DNA of 33,918 bases from Frigoribacterium sp. PhB24 (GTDB lineage: Bacteria > Actinomycetota > Actinomycetes > Actinomycetales > Microbacteriaceae), in assembly GCF_003755185.1 (NCBI RefSeq), contig NZ_RKIC01000001.1, forward strand, positions 1 through 33,918, written 5' to 3'. Position numbers and translations under genes: made by a program. This document shows, in pieces, positions 15,332-22,875 of this stretch. Position 1 is the first letter of the stretch. Every line of letters begins with the position of its first letter. Under the pieces are notes generated by a model, which had not been told where the DNA came from, made no database searches, and saw only the letters and a program-made list of their open reading frames with translations.

Positions 15332-16233
15332 CCCTTGACCGCCCCGGTGAGCCCGCCGACGATGCGGCGTTCGAAGAGGCTGAAGAAGATCAGCGCGGGC
15401 AGCATCGACAGCGCCGTGAAGGCGAGCACCCGGGCCGTGTCGACCGAGTACTGCGACGAGAACGCCTGCACGCCGAGCGGCAGCGTGAAGGTCGACGGGT
15501 CGTTGAGGATGAACAGCGGCAGCAGGTACGAGTTCCAGGCGCCGATGAACGCGAGGATGCCGACGGTGATGACACCGGGCAGCGACAGCCGAACCACCAT
15601 GCGGAAGAAGAAGCCGAGGCGGCTGCAGCCGTCGATGAATGCGGCCTCCTCGATCTCGTCGGGGATCGCGCGGAGGAACGGCACGAGGATGATGATCGTG
15701 GTCGGCAGGGCGAACGCGATCTGAGGCAGGATCACGCCGGCCAGCGAGTTCGTCAGCCCGAGGTCGCGGATCACGAGGTACAGCGGCGTGATCGCGACGG
15801 TCATCGGGAACATCAGGCCTGCCGCGAACAGCGCGTAGAGCACCCCGCGACCGGCGAAGCGGTAGCGGGCCAGCACGTAGCTGGCGGCCAGGCCGAGAGC
15901 GACCGTGCCGATCGTGGTCGCCCCGGCCGAGATCAGCGAGTTGCCGACCTGTCGCCAGAACGTGCCGCCCGTCAGCACGTCGAGGTAATTGCCGACCTGC
16001 CACGGGCTGGGGAACCCGGACGGGTCGGTCGTGATCTGCGCGTTCGTGCGGAAGCCGCCGATCACGATGAACGCGACGGGCGCGAGCATGGCGACGATGA
16101 CGACCGCCGCGACCACGTACGCGACGCCGCGTCCGGGGTCGGCGATGCCGCGCCTCCGTCGCTTCGTCGGCCGAGGGGCCGCCGGGGCGGTGGCGCCGCC
16201 CCGCGGTCGGGCGGGCAGGGTGCTGGCGGTCAT
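15328..16233 (-). CDS. Carbohydrate ABC transporter permease (MalG-type)
   Basis: A 301-residue inner permease of a sugar importer. After a basic N-terminal tail (~1-32) there are six predicted membrane helices, the first at VAYVVAAVVIVAMLAPVAFIVI. The EAA loop that contacts the ATPase reads EEAAFIDGCSRLGFFFRMV. The start ATG overlaps the stop of the partner permease by ATGA, and its own stop overlaps the GH3 start, so all are translationally coupled. No ATPase gene is present in the cluster; such importers in actinobacteria commonly borrow a shared MsiK-type ATPase encoded elsewhere. Confidence 0.92.
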   Translation of the reverse strand: MTASTLPARPRGGATAPAAPRPTKRRRRGIADPGRGVAYVVAAVVIVAMLAPVAFIVIGGFRTNAQITTDPSGFPSPWQVGNYLDVLTGGTFWRQVGNSLISAGATTIGTVALGLAASYVLARYRFAGRGVLYALFAAGLMFPMTVAITPLYLVIRDLGLTNSLAGVILPQIAFALPTTIIILVPFLRAIPDEIEEAAFIDGCSRLGFFFRMVVRLSLPGVITVGILAFIGAWNSYLLPLFILNDPSTFTLPLGVQAFSSQYSVDTARVLAFTALSMLPALIFFSLFERRIVGGLTGAVKG

Positions 16234-17264
16234 CGTTCTTCTCCTGCGGTCGAGGCGGAGGTCGTGACGGCCCCCGCCGTGTCGCGTCGCAGCACGAAGC
16301 GCTGGTAGACGAGGGCGACGACGAGCGAGATGAGGAACAGCACGACCGCGACGGCGTTGCCGTAGCCGTAGCTGCCCGAGGTGCGGCCGTTGGCGACCAT
16401 GTAGGTCGCCATGGTCGAGGTGCCGGCGGTCGCCGCGATGTACTGACCCCAGATGATGTAGACGAGGTCGAACAGCTGCAGCGAGCCGATGATCGACAGG
16501 AACGCCCAGATGCGCAGGGTCGGGCCGAGCAGCGGCAGCGTGATGCGACGTTGGATCTGCCACCAGCTCGCGCCGTCGATGGCCGCGGCCTCGCTCAGCT
16601 CCTCGGGTACGCCCTGCAGCCCGGCGAGGAAGAGGATGACGGCGAAGCCGACGTACTTCCAGGTGATGATCACCAGCAGGGTCCAGATGGCGATGCTGGG
16701 GTCGGCGAGCCAGTCGGTCGCGAGCGAGCCGAGGCCGACCTTGGTCAGCAGGTCGTTGACGGCGCCGCTGCCCTGCAGCATGAGGCTCCAGCCCGTGCCG
16801 ACGACGACCTCGCTGATGACGTAGGGCACGAAGATCAGCACGCGGATCAGCGACTGCCCGCGCAGCTTGCGGTTGAGCAGCAGCGCCAGGCCGATGGCGA
16901 CCGGGCCCTGCAGTACGAGCGAGAGCACCACGATCGTGGCGTTGTGCCGCAGCGCGTCGAGGAAGGTCGGGTCCTGGAAGATCGTGAGGTAGTTGCGGAA
17001 CCCGACGAAGTCGGTCGGCGGACCGAAGCCCTGCCAGCTGAAGAAGCCGTAGTAGGCGGCCATGACGATCGGGAACACCACGAAGGCCAGGAACACCACG
17101 AGGGCGGGGCCGACGAGCAGGGCGATCTCGAGGCCGCGGGCGCCACGCCCCTTCCGGGACACGGCCCGGGAGGCCGCCGGGGGCGACGCGAGTGCGTCGC
17201 CCCCGGCGGTGGCGTGAGCCCGCGAGGGTGCGGCGGGCCGCACGGCGGGTTCGCGGAGGCTCAC
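16230..17264 (-). CDS. Carbohydrate ABC transporter permease (MalF-type)
   Basis: A 344-residue permease, partner of the downstream MalG-type protein. A long Ala/Pro/Arg N-terminal cytoplasmic tail (~1-45) precedes six to seven membrane helices (first at EIALLVGPALVVFLAFVVF). The coupling motif is EAAAIDGASWWQIQRRI. The GTG start lies 9 nt after the binding-protein stop. The SD is weak, so reinitiation from the upstream gene is likely. Confidence 0.92.
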   Translation of the reverse strand: MSLREPAVRPAAPSRAHATAGGDALASPPAASRAVSRKGRGARGLEIALLVGPALVVFLAFVVFPIVMAAYYGFFSWQGFGPPTDFVGFRNYLTIFQDPTFLDALRHNATIVVLSLVLQGPVAIGLALLLNRKLRGQSLIRVLIFVPYVISEVVVGTGWSLMLQGSGAVNDLLTKVGLGSLATDWLADPSIAIWTLLVIITWKYVGFAVILFLAGLQGVPEELSEAAAIDGASWWQIQRRITLPLLGPTLRIWAFLSIIGSLQLFDLVYIIWGQYIAATAGTSTMATYMVANGRTSGSYGYGNAVAVVLFLISLVVALVYQRFVLRRDTAGAVTTSASTAGEER

Positions 17265-17273
17265 GACGGGGCC

Positions 17274-18563
17274 CTACGCCTTCTTGGCGGCGGAGTCGAC
17301 GGCGTCGACGAACTGCTGCGGCGTGCCGTCGCCCGAGAGCAGGTCGACCACGGCGACGTTCATCGCGTTGCCGACGTTCAGGCCGTAGACGGTGTCGAGC
17401 CACTGCGACACGAACGGGGCGTCGTTGTAGGCGCTGAGCACGTCCTGCAGGTAGGGCTCGGTGACGGCCTGCTGGGCGACCGTGTTCACCGGAGGCGCGT
17501 TGAAGGCCTTGTAGTACGCCGTCTGCACGTCGGGGGTCGCCAGGTAGTTCAAGAAGTCCACGCACGAGTCGGGAGCACCGGCCGAGCAGGAGTACCCGTC
17601 GACGCCACCCATGATGGCACCGGCCTCGCCGTCACCACCGTCGACGGCGGGGAAGGGGAACCACCCCAGGTCGGGCAGCGGCTGCGCGTCGGGCGTGAGC
17701 GAGGCGATGACCCCGGGGTTCCAGGCACCCATGAGCTCCATGCCGGCCTGGTGGTTGGCGATCAGGCCCGCCGAGCTGCCGGCGCCCTGCTGGGCCGCCG
17801 TCGTCAGGAACCCGTCGTTGAAGGGCTCGGTGTCGCGGAAGTCGGCGAGGTCCTCGGCGGCCTTCACCCAGCAGTCGTCGCTGAAGTCGCGGTCGGTCGC
17901 GGCCTGCTCGAGCACGTCCGAGCTGCACGAGCGCAGCGCGAAGAAGAAGTACCAGTGGGCGGCGGGCCAGGCATCCTTGCCGCCGAGGGCGACGGGCGAG
18001 ACGCCGGAGCCCTTGAGGGCGGTGACGGCCTGGTCGAGCTCGCCCATGGTCTTCGGGGCCTCGGTGATGCCGGCCGCGTCGAAGAGGTCCTGGCTGTACC
18101 AGAAACCACCGGGCAGCACGGCGACGGGCATCGAATAGACCTTGCCGTCGATCGAGCCGGACCCGAAGGTGCCCTCGCTGATGTCGTTCTTCGCGTCGTC
18201 CGAGATGCCGTCGGTGATGTCCTTGACCTGGCCGGCCGAGACCATCGCCTGCAGCTTGCCGCCGCCGCGCTGCAGGAACACGTCGGGTGCGTCGCCCGAG
18301 TTGAGCGCCGTCTGCAGCTTGCTGTCGAAGTCCTCGTTCTGCACGGTCTGGACGTCGATCGTCACGTCCGGGTTGGCCTTCTCGAAGTCGGCCGCGGTGG
18401 CCGTCCAGAAGTCCTGGCCGGGACCGGTCGTCGAGTTCTGCCAGAGGGTGAGCGTGCCGTCGTCGGACCCGCCCGCCCCGCCTCCGCCGCTGCAGCCGGT
18501 CAGCAGTCCCGCTCCGATCAGCAGGGCCGCCGACCCGGCCAGGAGCCGTCGAGATGTGGTCAT
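17274..18563 (-). CDS. Sugar ABC transporter substrate-binding lipoprotein
   Basis: A 429-residue family 1 extracellular binding protein that delivers an oligosaccharide to the two permeases. The lipoprotein signal ends in LLTGCSGG with Cys24 as lipidation site, followed by a Gly/Ser linker. The mature part begins GTLTLWQNSTTGPGQDFW and shows the two-lobe pattern (DAPDVFLQRGGGKLQ, GKVYSMPVAVLPGGFWYSQDLF, GTPQQFVDAVDSA). The ATG is preceded by AAGGTGG. First gene of the operon, behind a near-consensus promoter with LacI-type half-sites. The GH3 partner suggests beta-linked gluco- or xylo-oligosaccharides as cargo. Confidence 0.9.
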   Translation of the reverse strand: MTTSRRLLAGSAALLIGAGLLTGCSGGGGAGGSDDGTLTLWQNSTTGPGQDFWTATAADFEKANPDVTIDVQTVQNEDFDSKLQTALNSGDAPDVFLQRGGGKLQAMVSAGQVKDITDGISDDAKNDISEGTFGSGSIDGKVYSMPVAVLPGGFWYSQDLFDAAGITEAPKTMGELDQAVTALKGSGVSPVALGGKDAWPAAHWYFFFALRSCSSDVLEQAATDRDFSDDCWVKAAEDLADFRDTEPFNDGFLTTAAQQGAGSSAGLIANHQAGMELMGAWNPGVIASLTPDAQPLPDLGWFPFPAVDGGDGEAGAIMGGVDGYSCSAGAPDSCVDFLNYLATPDVQTAYYKAFNAPPVNTVAQQAVTEPYLQDVLSAYNDAPFVSQWLDTVYGLNVGNAMNVAVVDLLSGDGTPQQFVDAVDSAAKKA

Positions 18564-18638
18564 GGTTCCACCTTTTCCTCTTCGTTGAGCGGCCGTGGTC
18601 GGCCGAGCGTGCCGTGCTCCGATGCGCGGCGTGGCCTC

Positions 18639-18667
18639 AGTGTCGAAAACCCCGGAGGCTGTGTCAA
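18639..18667 (-). promoter_or_regulatory. Promoter of the sugar-uptake operon
   Basis: On the minus strand a perfect -35 TTGACA (18662-18667) is followed after 17 nt by GACACT (18639-18644). Transcription should start near 18632, giving a ~70-nt leader. The spacer carries GTTTTCGA (18643-18650), repeating half of the adjacent operator. Confidence 0.65.
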
Positions 18668-18669
18668 AC

Positions 18670-18681
18670 GTTTTCGAAAAC
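18670..18681. promoter_or_regulatory. LacI-family operator
   Basis: The 12-bp perfect palindrome GTTTTCGAAAAC lies between the divergent binding-protein and lacI genes, preceded by AAAC. A central CG with flanking A/T runs is characteristic of LacI-family operators. It abuts the operon -35 and overlaps the expected -35 region of lacI, so it could govern both directions. Confidence 0.65.
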
Positions 18682-18695
18682 CATTTCCGTCGGGC

Positions 18696-18701
18696 TAGGC
18701 T
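18696..18701 (+). promoter_or_regulatory. Probable -10 of lacI (leaderless)
   Basis: TAGGCT ends 6 nt before the GTG at 18708, so transcription would start at or beside the start codon. No SD precedes the gene. The -35 region falls in the operator. Confidence 0.4.
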
Positions 18702-18707
18702 GCGGAC

Positions 18708-19718
18708 GTGATGACGGCACGGGTGACGATCCACGACGTGGCGCGGGCGGCCGGGGTGTCGGTGGCCACCGTGTCCAAGGCGGTGAACGGGCGCTACGGC
18801 GTCTCGGCCCAGGCGATCGAGCGCGTGATGGCGGCCGTCGACGAGCTGGGCTACGAGTCGAGTCTCGTGGCCAGCAGCATGCGGGCCCGCCGCACCGGGG
18901 TGATCGGCGTGCTGGTCGCCGACTTCGAGCCCTTCAGCTCGGAAGTGCTCAAGGGGGTCGGGGCGGCCGTGCGGTCGCGGGGCGCCGAGTACGACCTGCT
19001 GGCCTACAGCGGCGCGCACCGCGGCGAGAACACCGGGTGGGAACGCCGCTCGCTCAGCCGGTTGAGCGGCACGCTGATCGACGGCGCGATCCTCGTCACA
19101 CCGTCGGTGCTGACGACGGCCGCGAGCATCCCCGTGGTGGCCGTCGACCCGCACACCGGCCGCACCGACCTGCCCTCGGTCGAGGGCGACAGCCGCGGTG
19201 GCGCGCTGCTCGCCGTCGAGCACCTGCTCGGCCTCGGCCATCGTCGGATCGGCTTCCTGGCCGGGCGCCCCGACCTGCGCTCGGCGTCGTTGCGCGAAGC
19301 GGGTTACGTGCAGGCGTTGCGGTCGGCGGGCGTCACGCGCGACCCGGGCCTGACGCGCAACGGCGACTTCGAGCTGACGGCCTCCCGCCAGGCGGCCCGG
19401 TCGCTGCTGACCAGCGCCGACCGGCCGACGGCGGTCTTCGCCGCCAACGACCTCTCGGCCATCGCCCTGCTGCGCACCGCCCTCGACCTCGGCCTGCGCG
19501 TGCCCGACGACCTCAGCATCGTCGGGTTCGACGACATCCCCGAGGCCTCGCGCGAGTCCCCCCCGCTGACGACCGTCCAACAGCCCATGCAACGTCTCGG
19601 CAGCGTGGCGGCGAGCATGCTCTTCACGATGCTCGAGGGCGGCGAGCCCGCCGCGCCCGAGGTCCAGCTGCCGACCCGCCTCGTGGTGCGCGGGACGACG
19701 GGGCCGCCGCGCGGGTGA
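18708..19718 (+). CDS. LacI-family transcriptional regulator
   Basis: A 336-residue sugar-responsive repressor. The N-terminal helix-turn-helix and hinge are RVTIHDVARAAGVSVATVSK (5-24), then LGYESSLVASSMRARRTGVIGVL. The effector domain has family signatures LGHRRIGFLAGRPDLRSASLREAGY, PTAVFAANDLSAI and VPDDLSIVGFDDIPEA. It may start at the GTG (18708) or the following ATG (18711). It is divergent from the binding protein-permease-GH3 operon, with an operator between, so it almost certainly represses that operon and probably itself. Confidence 0.92.
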   Translation: MMTARVTIHDVARAAGVSVATVSKAVNGRYGVSAQAIERVMAAVDELGYESSLVASSMRARRTGVIGVLVADFEPFSSEVLKGVGAAVRSRGAEYDLLAYSGAHRGENTGWERRSLSRLSGTLIDGAILVTPSVLTTAASIPVVAVDPHTGRTDLPSVEGDSRGGALLAVEHLLGLGHRRIGFLAGRPDLRSASLREAGYVQALRSAGVTRDPGLTRNGDFELTASRQAARSLLTSADRPTAVFAANDLSAIALLRTALDLGLRVPDDLSIVGFDDIPEASRESPPLTTVQQPMQRLGSVAASMLFTMLEGGEPAAPEVQLPTRLVVRGTTGPPRG

Positions 19719-19740
19719 GGCCCGCGTCTCCGGTCCCCTG

Positions 19741-19770
19741 TTTACACTTCCATACGCTCCGGCGTACCCT
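19741..19770 (+). promoter_or_regulatory. Promoter of the HTH-nucleotidyltransferase module
   Basis: TTTACA (19741-19746), an 18-nt spacer and TACCCT (19765-19770) place the transcription start 7-8 nt downstream, at the ATG of the next gene (19778). No SD is present, so the mRNA is probably leaderless. This separates the module from lacI, which ends 22 nt before the -35. Confidence 0.55.
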
Positions 19771-19777
19771 TGTGTGC

Positions 19778-20419
19778 ATGCCCGAGCAGAGTGTCGCCGA
19801 CTACGCCGCCAAGAACGGCCTGTCCGTCCGCCGCGTCCAGGCGCAGGCGGCGTGCGGCGCCCTACCCGCACGACGGGTCGCGGGGCGATGGCTGATCGAC
19901 GAATCACTCGAACACCGGGCCGTCGCTCGGCGCCCCCTCGGATTCCGCATGCAGAAGGCCCTGGCCGCCCGACTGGACGGTCTCGACGACGGATTGACGC
20001 CCACCGAGAGAGTGCGCCTCACGAGGCACCTCGACGAATTGATGTCCGACGCCGACCCCGCCGATCTCATCTGGGCATGGTTCCGACCCCGGCGACCCCT
20101 GCGACTCGACGGGCTCCCGAGGGATGTCGCCGACCTCTCTGGCGACGGCCGTGTCGTCCCCTCCGGGTTCAGCGACCCCCGTGCCGGGATCGCGGCCGCC
20201 GGGATGCTCGAGGCCCACATCGGCGCCGACGACCTCGATGCCGTGCTCGACGAGTTCATCCTCGAACCCTCCGAACGAGCCACCGTCCTGTTGCACGTCG
20301 ACGACGTCCGCCCGAGTGATCCGGTGCCGCTGGCGGTCCTGCTCGTGGACCTCGCACAGAGCCCCGGGCCCCGGGAGCGGGCCCAGGTCGGCCGTCTCAT
20401 GGTCCAGCACCTGGCATGA
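19778..20419 (+). CDS. HTH-domain protein, candidate antitoxin of the NTase pair
   Basis: A 213-residue protein without a confidently recognised full-length family. Residues 1-42 (SVADYAAKNGLSVRRVQAQA, then GALPARRVAGRWLID) look like an excisionase/MerR-like winged helix: a helix-turn-helix followed by a beta-hairpin ending in W-L-I. The rest is helical and acidic, with LTPTERVRLTRHLDELMSD and a Leu-rich C-terminus. It overlaps the nucleotidyltransferase start by ATGA. The order regulator-then-NTase recalls AbiE-type systems, where the HTH antitoxin represses its own operon. Codon use is less GC3-biased than in neighbours (CTCGAACAC, GGATTGACG, AGAGTG), hinting at transfer. The antitoxin role is inferred from context. 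Confidence 0.65.
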   Translation: MPEQSVADYAAKNGLSVRRVQAQAACGALPARRVAGRWLIDESLEHRAVARRPLGFRMQKALAARLDGLDDGLTPTERVRLTRHLDELMSDADPADLIWAWFRPRRPLRLDGLPRDVADLSGDGRVVPSGFSDPRAGIAAAGMLEAHIGADDLDAVLDEFILEPSERATVLLHVDDVRPSDPVPLAVLLVDLAQSPGPRERAQVGRLMVQHLA

Positions 20420-21141
20420 CGATCGTCGCCCCCGCCATGACTCCGGCTCAGGCAGCCGCGTGGCATTCCCTGTTCGCCGTCCACCGGCGGCTGCCGACCG
20501 GTTGGTGCCTCGTGGGTGGTCAGATGGTCCATTCGCTGTGCTGGGAACATGGGATCATCACGTCCCGCCCCACCGAGGACGCAGACGCCGCATTGGACAT
20601 CCGGGCACATCCTCAGATGCTCTACGACTTTACGAGCAGCCTCGCAGACCTCGGCTACGGACCGGCCGGCGAGTCATGGAACGGCCACCACCATCGATGG
20701 GTGAACGGCCACGCTCAGGTCGACGTCCTGATCCCGCGCTTCCTCGGCGTACGAGCGGATTCCCGACGAGGTGCCTCGGGTGGGACGACGATCGCTTCCG
20801 CGGGCGCACAAGGCGCATTGAACCGGGCAGAACCGGTGGAAGTCGAGGTCGCCGGTGTCGTCGGAACGGTTCTCAGACCGACGTTGCAAGGCGCCCTGTT
20901 CGCGAAGGCGGCAGCTCTCGTCAACGACGACCCGAATCCCGACCGCCATCTCCTCGACATCGCCTTGCTCGGCACGGCCGTGGGCCGGACCGTCCGCCTC
21001 GGCGAAGGGGCGACAGCCGTCGAGAGGCGCCGCCTGCTCTCCGCGCTGGCACGCCTCGATCACCGTCCGGCCCTGACGGCCGGACTCGAGCGCGGCCCGG
21101 GCGTGACTCGCCGACTTCGGCTCGCACTCGACCGGACCTGA
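20416..21141 (+). CDS. AbiEii-like nucleotidyltransferase, candidate toxin
   Basis: A 241-residue protein with the polymerase-beta NTase pattern. LVGGQMVHSL (32-41) supplies the Gly-Gly helix; RPTEDADAALDI (51-62) carries the paired acidic residues Asp55/Asp57; VDVLIPR (102-108) gives a third Asp (103). A downstream Lys164 in LFAKAAALV and RHLLDIALL (177-185) match the K...R..LD.. helix of AbiEii/AbiGii proteins, which in known type IV systems transfer nucleotides to tRNA or proteins. It starts within the stop of the HTH gene (ATGA). It lacks any C-terminal fusion and is somewhat short for AbiEii. A role in antibiotic nucleotidylation is an alternative. Confidence 0.7.
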   Translation: MTIVAPAMTPAQAAAWHSLFAVHRRLPTGWCLVGGQMVHSLCWEHGIITSRPTEDADAALDIRAHPQMLYDFTSSLADLGYGPAGESWNGHHHRWVNGHAQVDVLIPRFLGVRADSRRGASGGTTIASAGAQGALNRAEPVEVEVAGVVGTVLRPTLQGALFAKAAALVNDDPNPDRHLLDIALLGTAVGRTVRLGEGATAVERRRLLSALARLDHRPALTAGLERGPGVTRRLRLALDRT

Positions 21142-21191
21142 CCACGAGCCCCCGCAGATCCCGGTGTCGCCCTTGACACCAGAATCCGTGC

Positions 21192-21209
21192 CGGGAGTTC
21201 GGGCTCCCG
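21192..21209 (+). terminator. Small hairpin after the nucleotidyltransferase
   Basis: CGGGAG, a TTCGGG loop and CTCCCG form a stable hairpin 50 nt past the stop. A second inverted repeat GGGTGC/GCACCC lies at 21267-21284. Neither has a T-tract. The 268-nt gap 21142-21409 otherwise holds only the larger terminator at 21345-21384. Confidence 0.4.
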
Positions 21210-21344
21210 ACGGTGCCGACGGTTCGGGCCGCCGACGGCATGCCGCGACAGGGTCGGTCGGGCACGGGGTGCCCTGGGGCACCCGGGCATGTCTTCGGAG
21301 CGGCACGCCTCCCCCGTTTGGGTGACACCGCGAGAAAAACGGAA

Positions 21345-21384
21345 ACGCAGGAGGCGCGGGTCACGCGACCCGCGCCTCCTGCGT
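21345..21384. terminator. Bidirectional terminator, 18-bp perfect stem
   Basis: ACGCAGGAGGCGCGGGTC (21345-21362), loop ACGC, and its exact complement (21367-21384). It stands between the convergent nucleotidyltransferase and permease genes. It is identical, including the preceding GGAA, to the element at 27150-27189, and built from the dispersed GGAGGCGCGGGTC motif. Confidence 0.8.
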
Positions 21385-21409
21385 CCTCGAGGCCGTCAGG
21401 CCAGGCCGA

Positions 21410-22762
21410 TCAGGCCCAGAGGAACGGCACGACGAACAGCAGCAGCGTGACGACCGGTCCGATGACCACCATCGACAGGCCCCACCGGGTCAGGTGGCGG
21501 TAGAGGCGCGGTCGGTCCTCCTCGACGCCCGAGGCGACGATGGTCGCGCCCGTCGTGCCGAACGGGGCGCAGTCGACGAGCGAGGCGGAGATCGCCAGGG
21601 CGTAGATGAAGCCGGTCATCTCGAGCCCGCCGCCCGGGACGAGCAGGGGGACGGCGAGCGGGATGAGCGCACCCAGGATGCCGATGGTCGAGGCGAAGGC
21701 CGACACGAGTCCGGCGATCACGCAGATGACGAACGCGGCGAGCAACGGCGATGAGACCGAGCGCGCGACCTCGCCGAGTTGGTCGATGGCACCGAGCCGC
21801 GTCAGGACGCCGACGTAGGTGATGATGCCGCCGAGCAGCAGGATGGTGTTCCAGTCCACGCGCGCCAGCGACGCACGGCCGACGTCGGGCTTGACGAAGG
21901 CGAGGAAGACGGCCAGCGTCAGCGCGACCGCACCGAGGTTGAGGTCGACGTCGAGCAGCGTGATCGTGAAGAAGCCGACGATCAGCACCGGGATGCTCAC
22001 GAGCACGACGAGCTGGTACGCGCCGAGCCGGGTGGCGGTGGCCGGCGCGGTGAGGACGGCGGCACCGCTCGAACCGTGCCCGGCACCGGTACCGTGTGCG
22101 CCGCCGACTCCGCCGGCCGGGGCCGAGGCCGAGGCACGGGCGGCACCAGCCGCGCGGGTCCGTGCGATCAGCTCGCGGCCGCCGAACAGGAAGAACGCGA
22201 CGAGGACGACCACCGTGTTGATGCCGACCGAGAGGCCGAACATCAGGCCCGGGTTGTAGGGGATGCCCGAGGCCCGCGCCACGGTCATGACCGTGATGCC
22301 GTTGATGCTCGTCGGGGCGAGGGCGCCGCCGACGATGGCCGAGCTCATGACGATGCCCATCATCGTCGAGTGGATCTTGTGCTTGTGCGCCAGGCTCATC
22401 GCGATCGGCACGATCGTGAAGGCGGCGTGCGACGTGCCGAGGCAGGCCACCAGCGTCCCGATGACGAACATCGCCCACGGGATGAGCGCGACCCGGTCGC
22501 CGATCAGCCCGACCGAGCGGTCGACCAGCCAGTCGATCACCCCGGTCTCGCGGGCGATGCCGAACAGGTAGGTGATGCCGAGCAGGATCAGCAGGGCGTC
22601 GACCGGGAAGCCGCCGAGGACGTCGTCGAGGCTCTCGCCCACGACGAGCACGCCGACGAGGAGGGCGGCGACGAGCGCCAGGGCACCCATGTGCACGTTG
22701 CGGATCGCCGAGAGGGCGAAGACGGCCACGAGGACGACCAGGGCGACGAGCTCGACGCTCAC
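21410..22762 (-). CDS. SLC13/MatC-like carboxylate permease
   Basis: A 450-residue integral membrane transporter with about 11 hydrophobic segments. The N-terminal half resembles the MatC dicarboxylate-carrier N-terminal domain (ALSAIRNVHMGALALVAALLVG start). SAIVGGALAPTSINGI and VDCAPFGTTGATIVAS are the paired re-entrant-type motifs of the ion-transporter superfamily. A Gly/Ala/His-rich cytoplasmic insert (~205-245) separates the halves. It starts at a GTG that overlaps the stop of a 16-codon ORF, with no strong SD of its own. Downstream of the DRL oxidoreductase on the same strand, it is the likely importer of the acid sugar degraded by the cluster. Confidence 0.8.
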   Translation of the reverse strand: MSVELVALVVLVAVFALSAIRNVHMGALALVAALLVGVLVVGESLDDVLGGFPVDALLILLGITYLFGIARETGVIDWLVDRSVGLIGDRVALIPWAMFVIGTLVACLGTSHAAFTIVPIAMSLAHKHKIHSTMMGIVMSSAIVGGALAPTSINGITVMTVARASGIPYNPGLMFGLSVGINTVVVLVAFFLFGGRELIARTRAAGAARASASAPAGGVGGAHGTGAGHGSSGAAVLTAPATATRLGAYQLVVLVSIPVLIVGFFTITLLDVDLNLGAVALTLAVFLAFVKPDVGRASLARVDWNTILLLGGIITYVGVLTRLGAIDQLGEVARSVSSPLLAAFVICVIAGLVSAFASTIGILGALIPLAVPLLVPGGGLEMTGFIYALAISASLVDCAPFGTTGATIVASGVEEDRPRLYRHLTRWGLSMVVIGPVVTLLLFVVPFLWA

Positions 22763-22809
22763 GAGGTCGCCGCCGGGGTCGGGTCGGTCGGGTCGGGGGT
22801 GAAGGGCAT
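22759..22809 (-). CDS. 16-residue leader ORF coupled to the permease
   Basis: ATG at 22809 opens a 16-codon frame, MPFTPDPTDPTPAATS, ending in TGA that overlaps the permease GTG (GTGA). AGGAG 11 nt upstream of its ATG is the only good SD in the 113-nt gap between the DRL gene and the permease. It most likely serves to load ribosomes for the permease by translational coupling. A peptide function is not indicated. Confidence 0.55.
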   Translation of the reverse strand: MPFTPDPTDPTPAATS

Positions 22810-22875
22810 CGTCGTCGATCTCCTGGTTCGGGGTGTCACGGGGTCAGGGAGGGGGGGAAGTCGAGGAGGCGCGGG

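Noticed and set aside
12908-15724. Open frame of 938 codons on the plus strand opposite the GH3 gene
   Set aside because: Product is low-complexity Arg/Gly/His/Asp text typical of the antisense of a high-GC gene; the minus-strand GH3 has full catalytic motifs and operon context.
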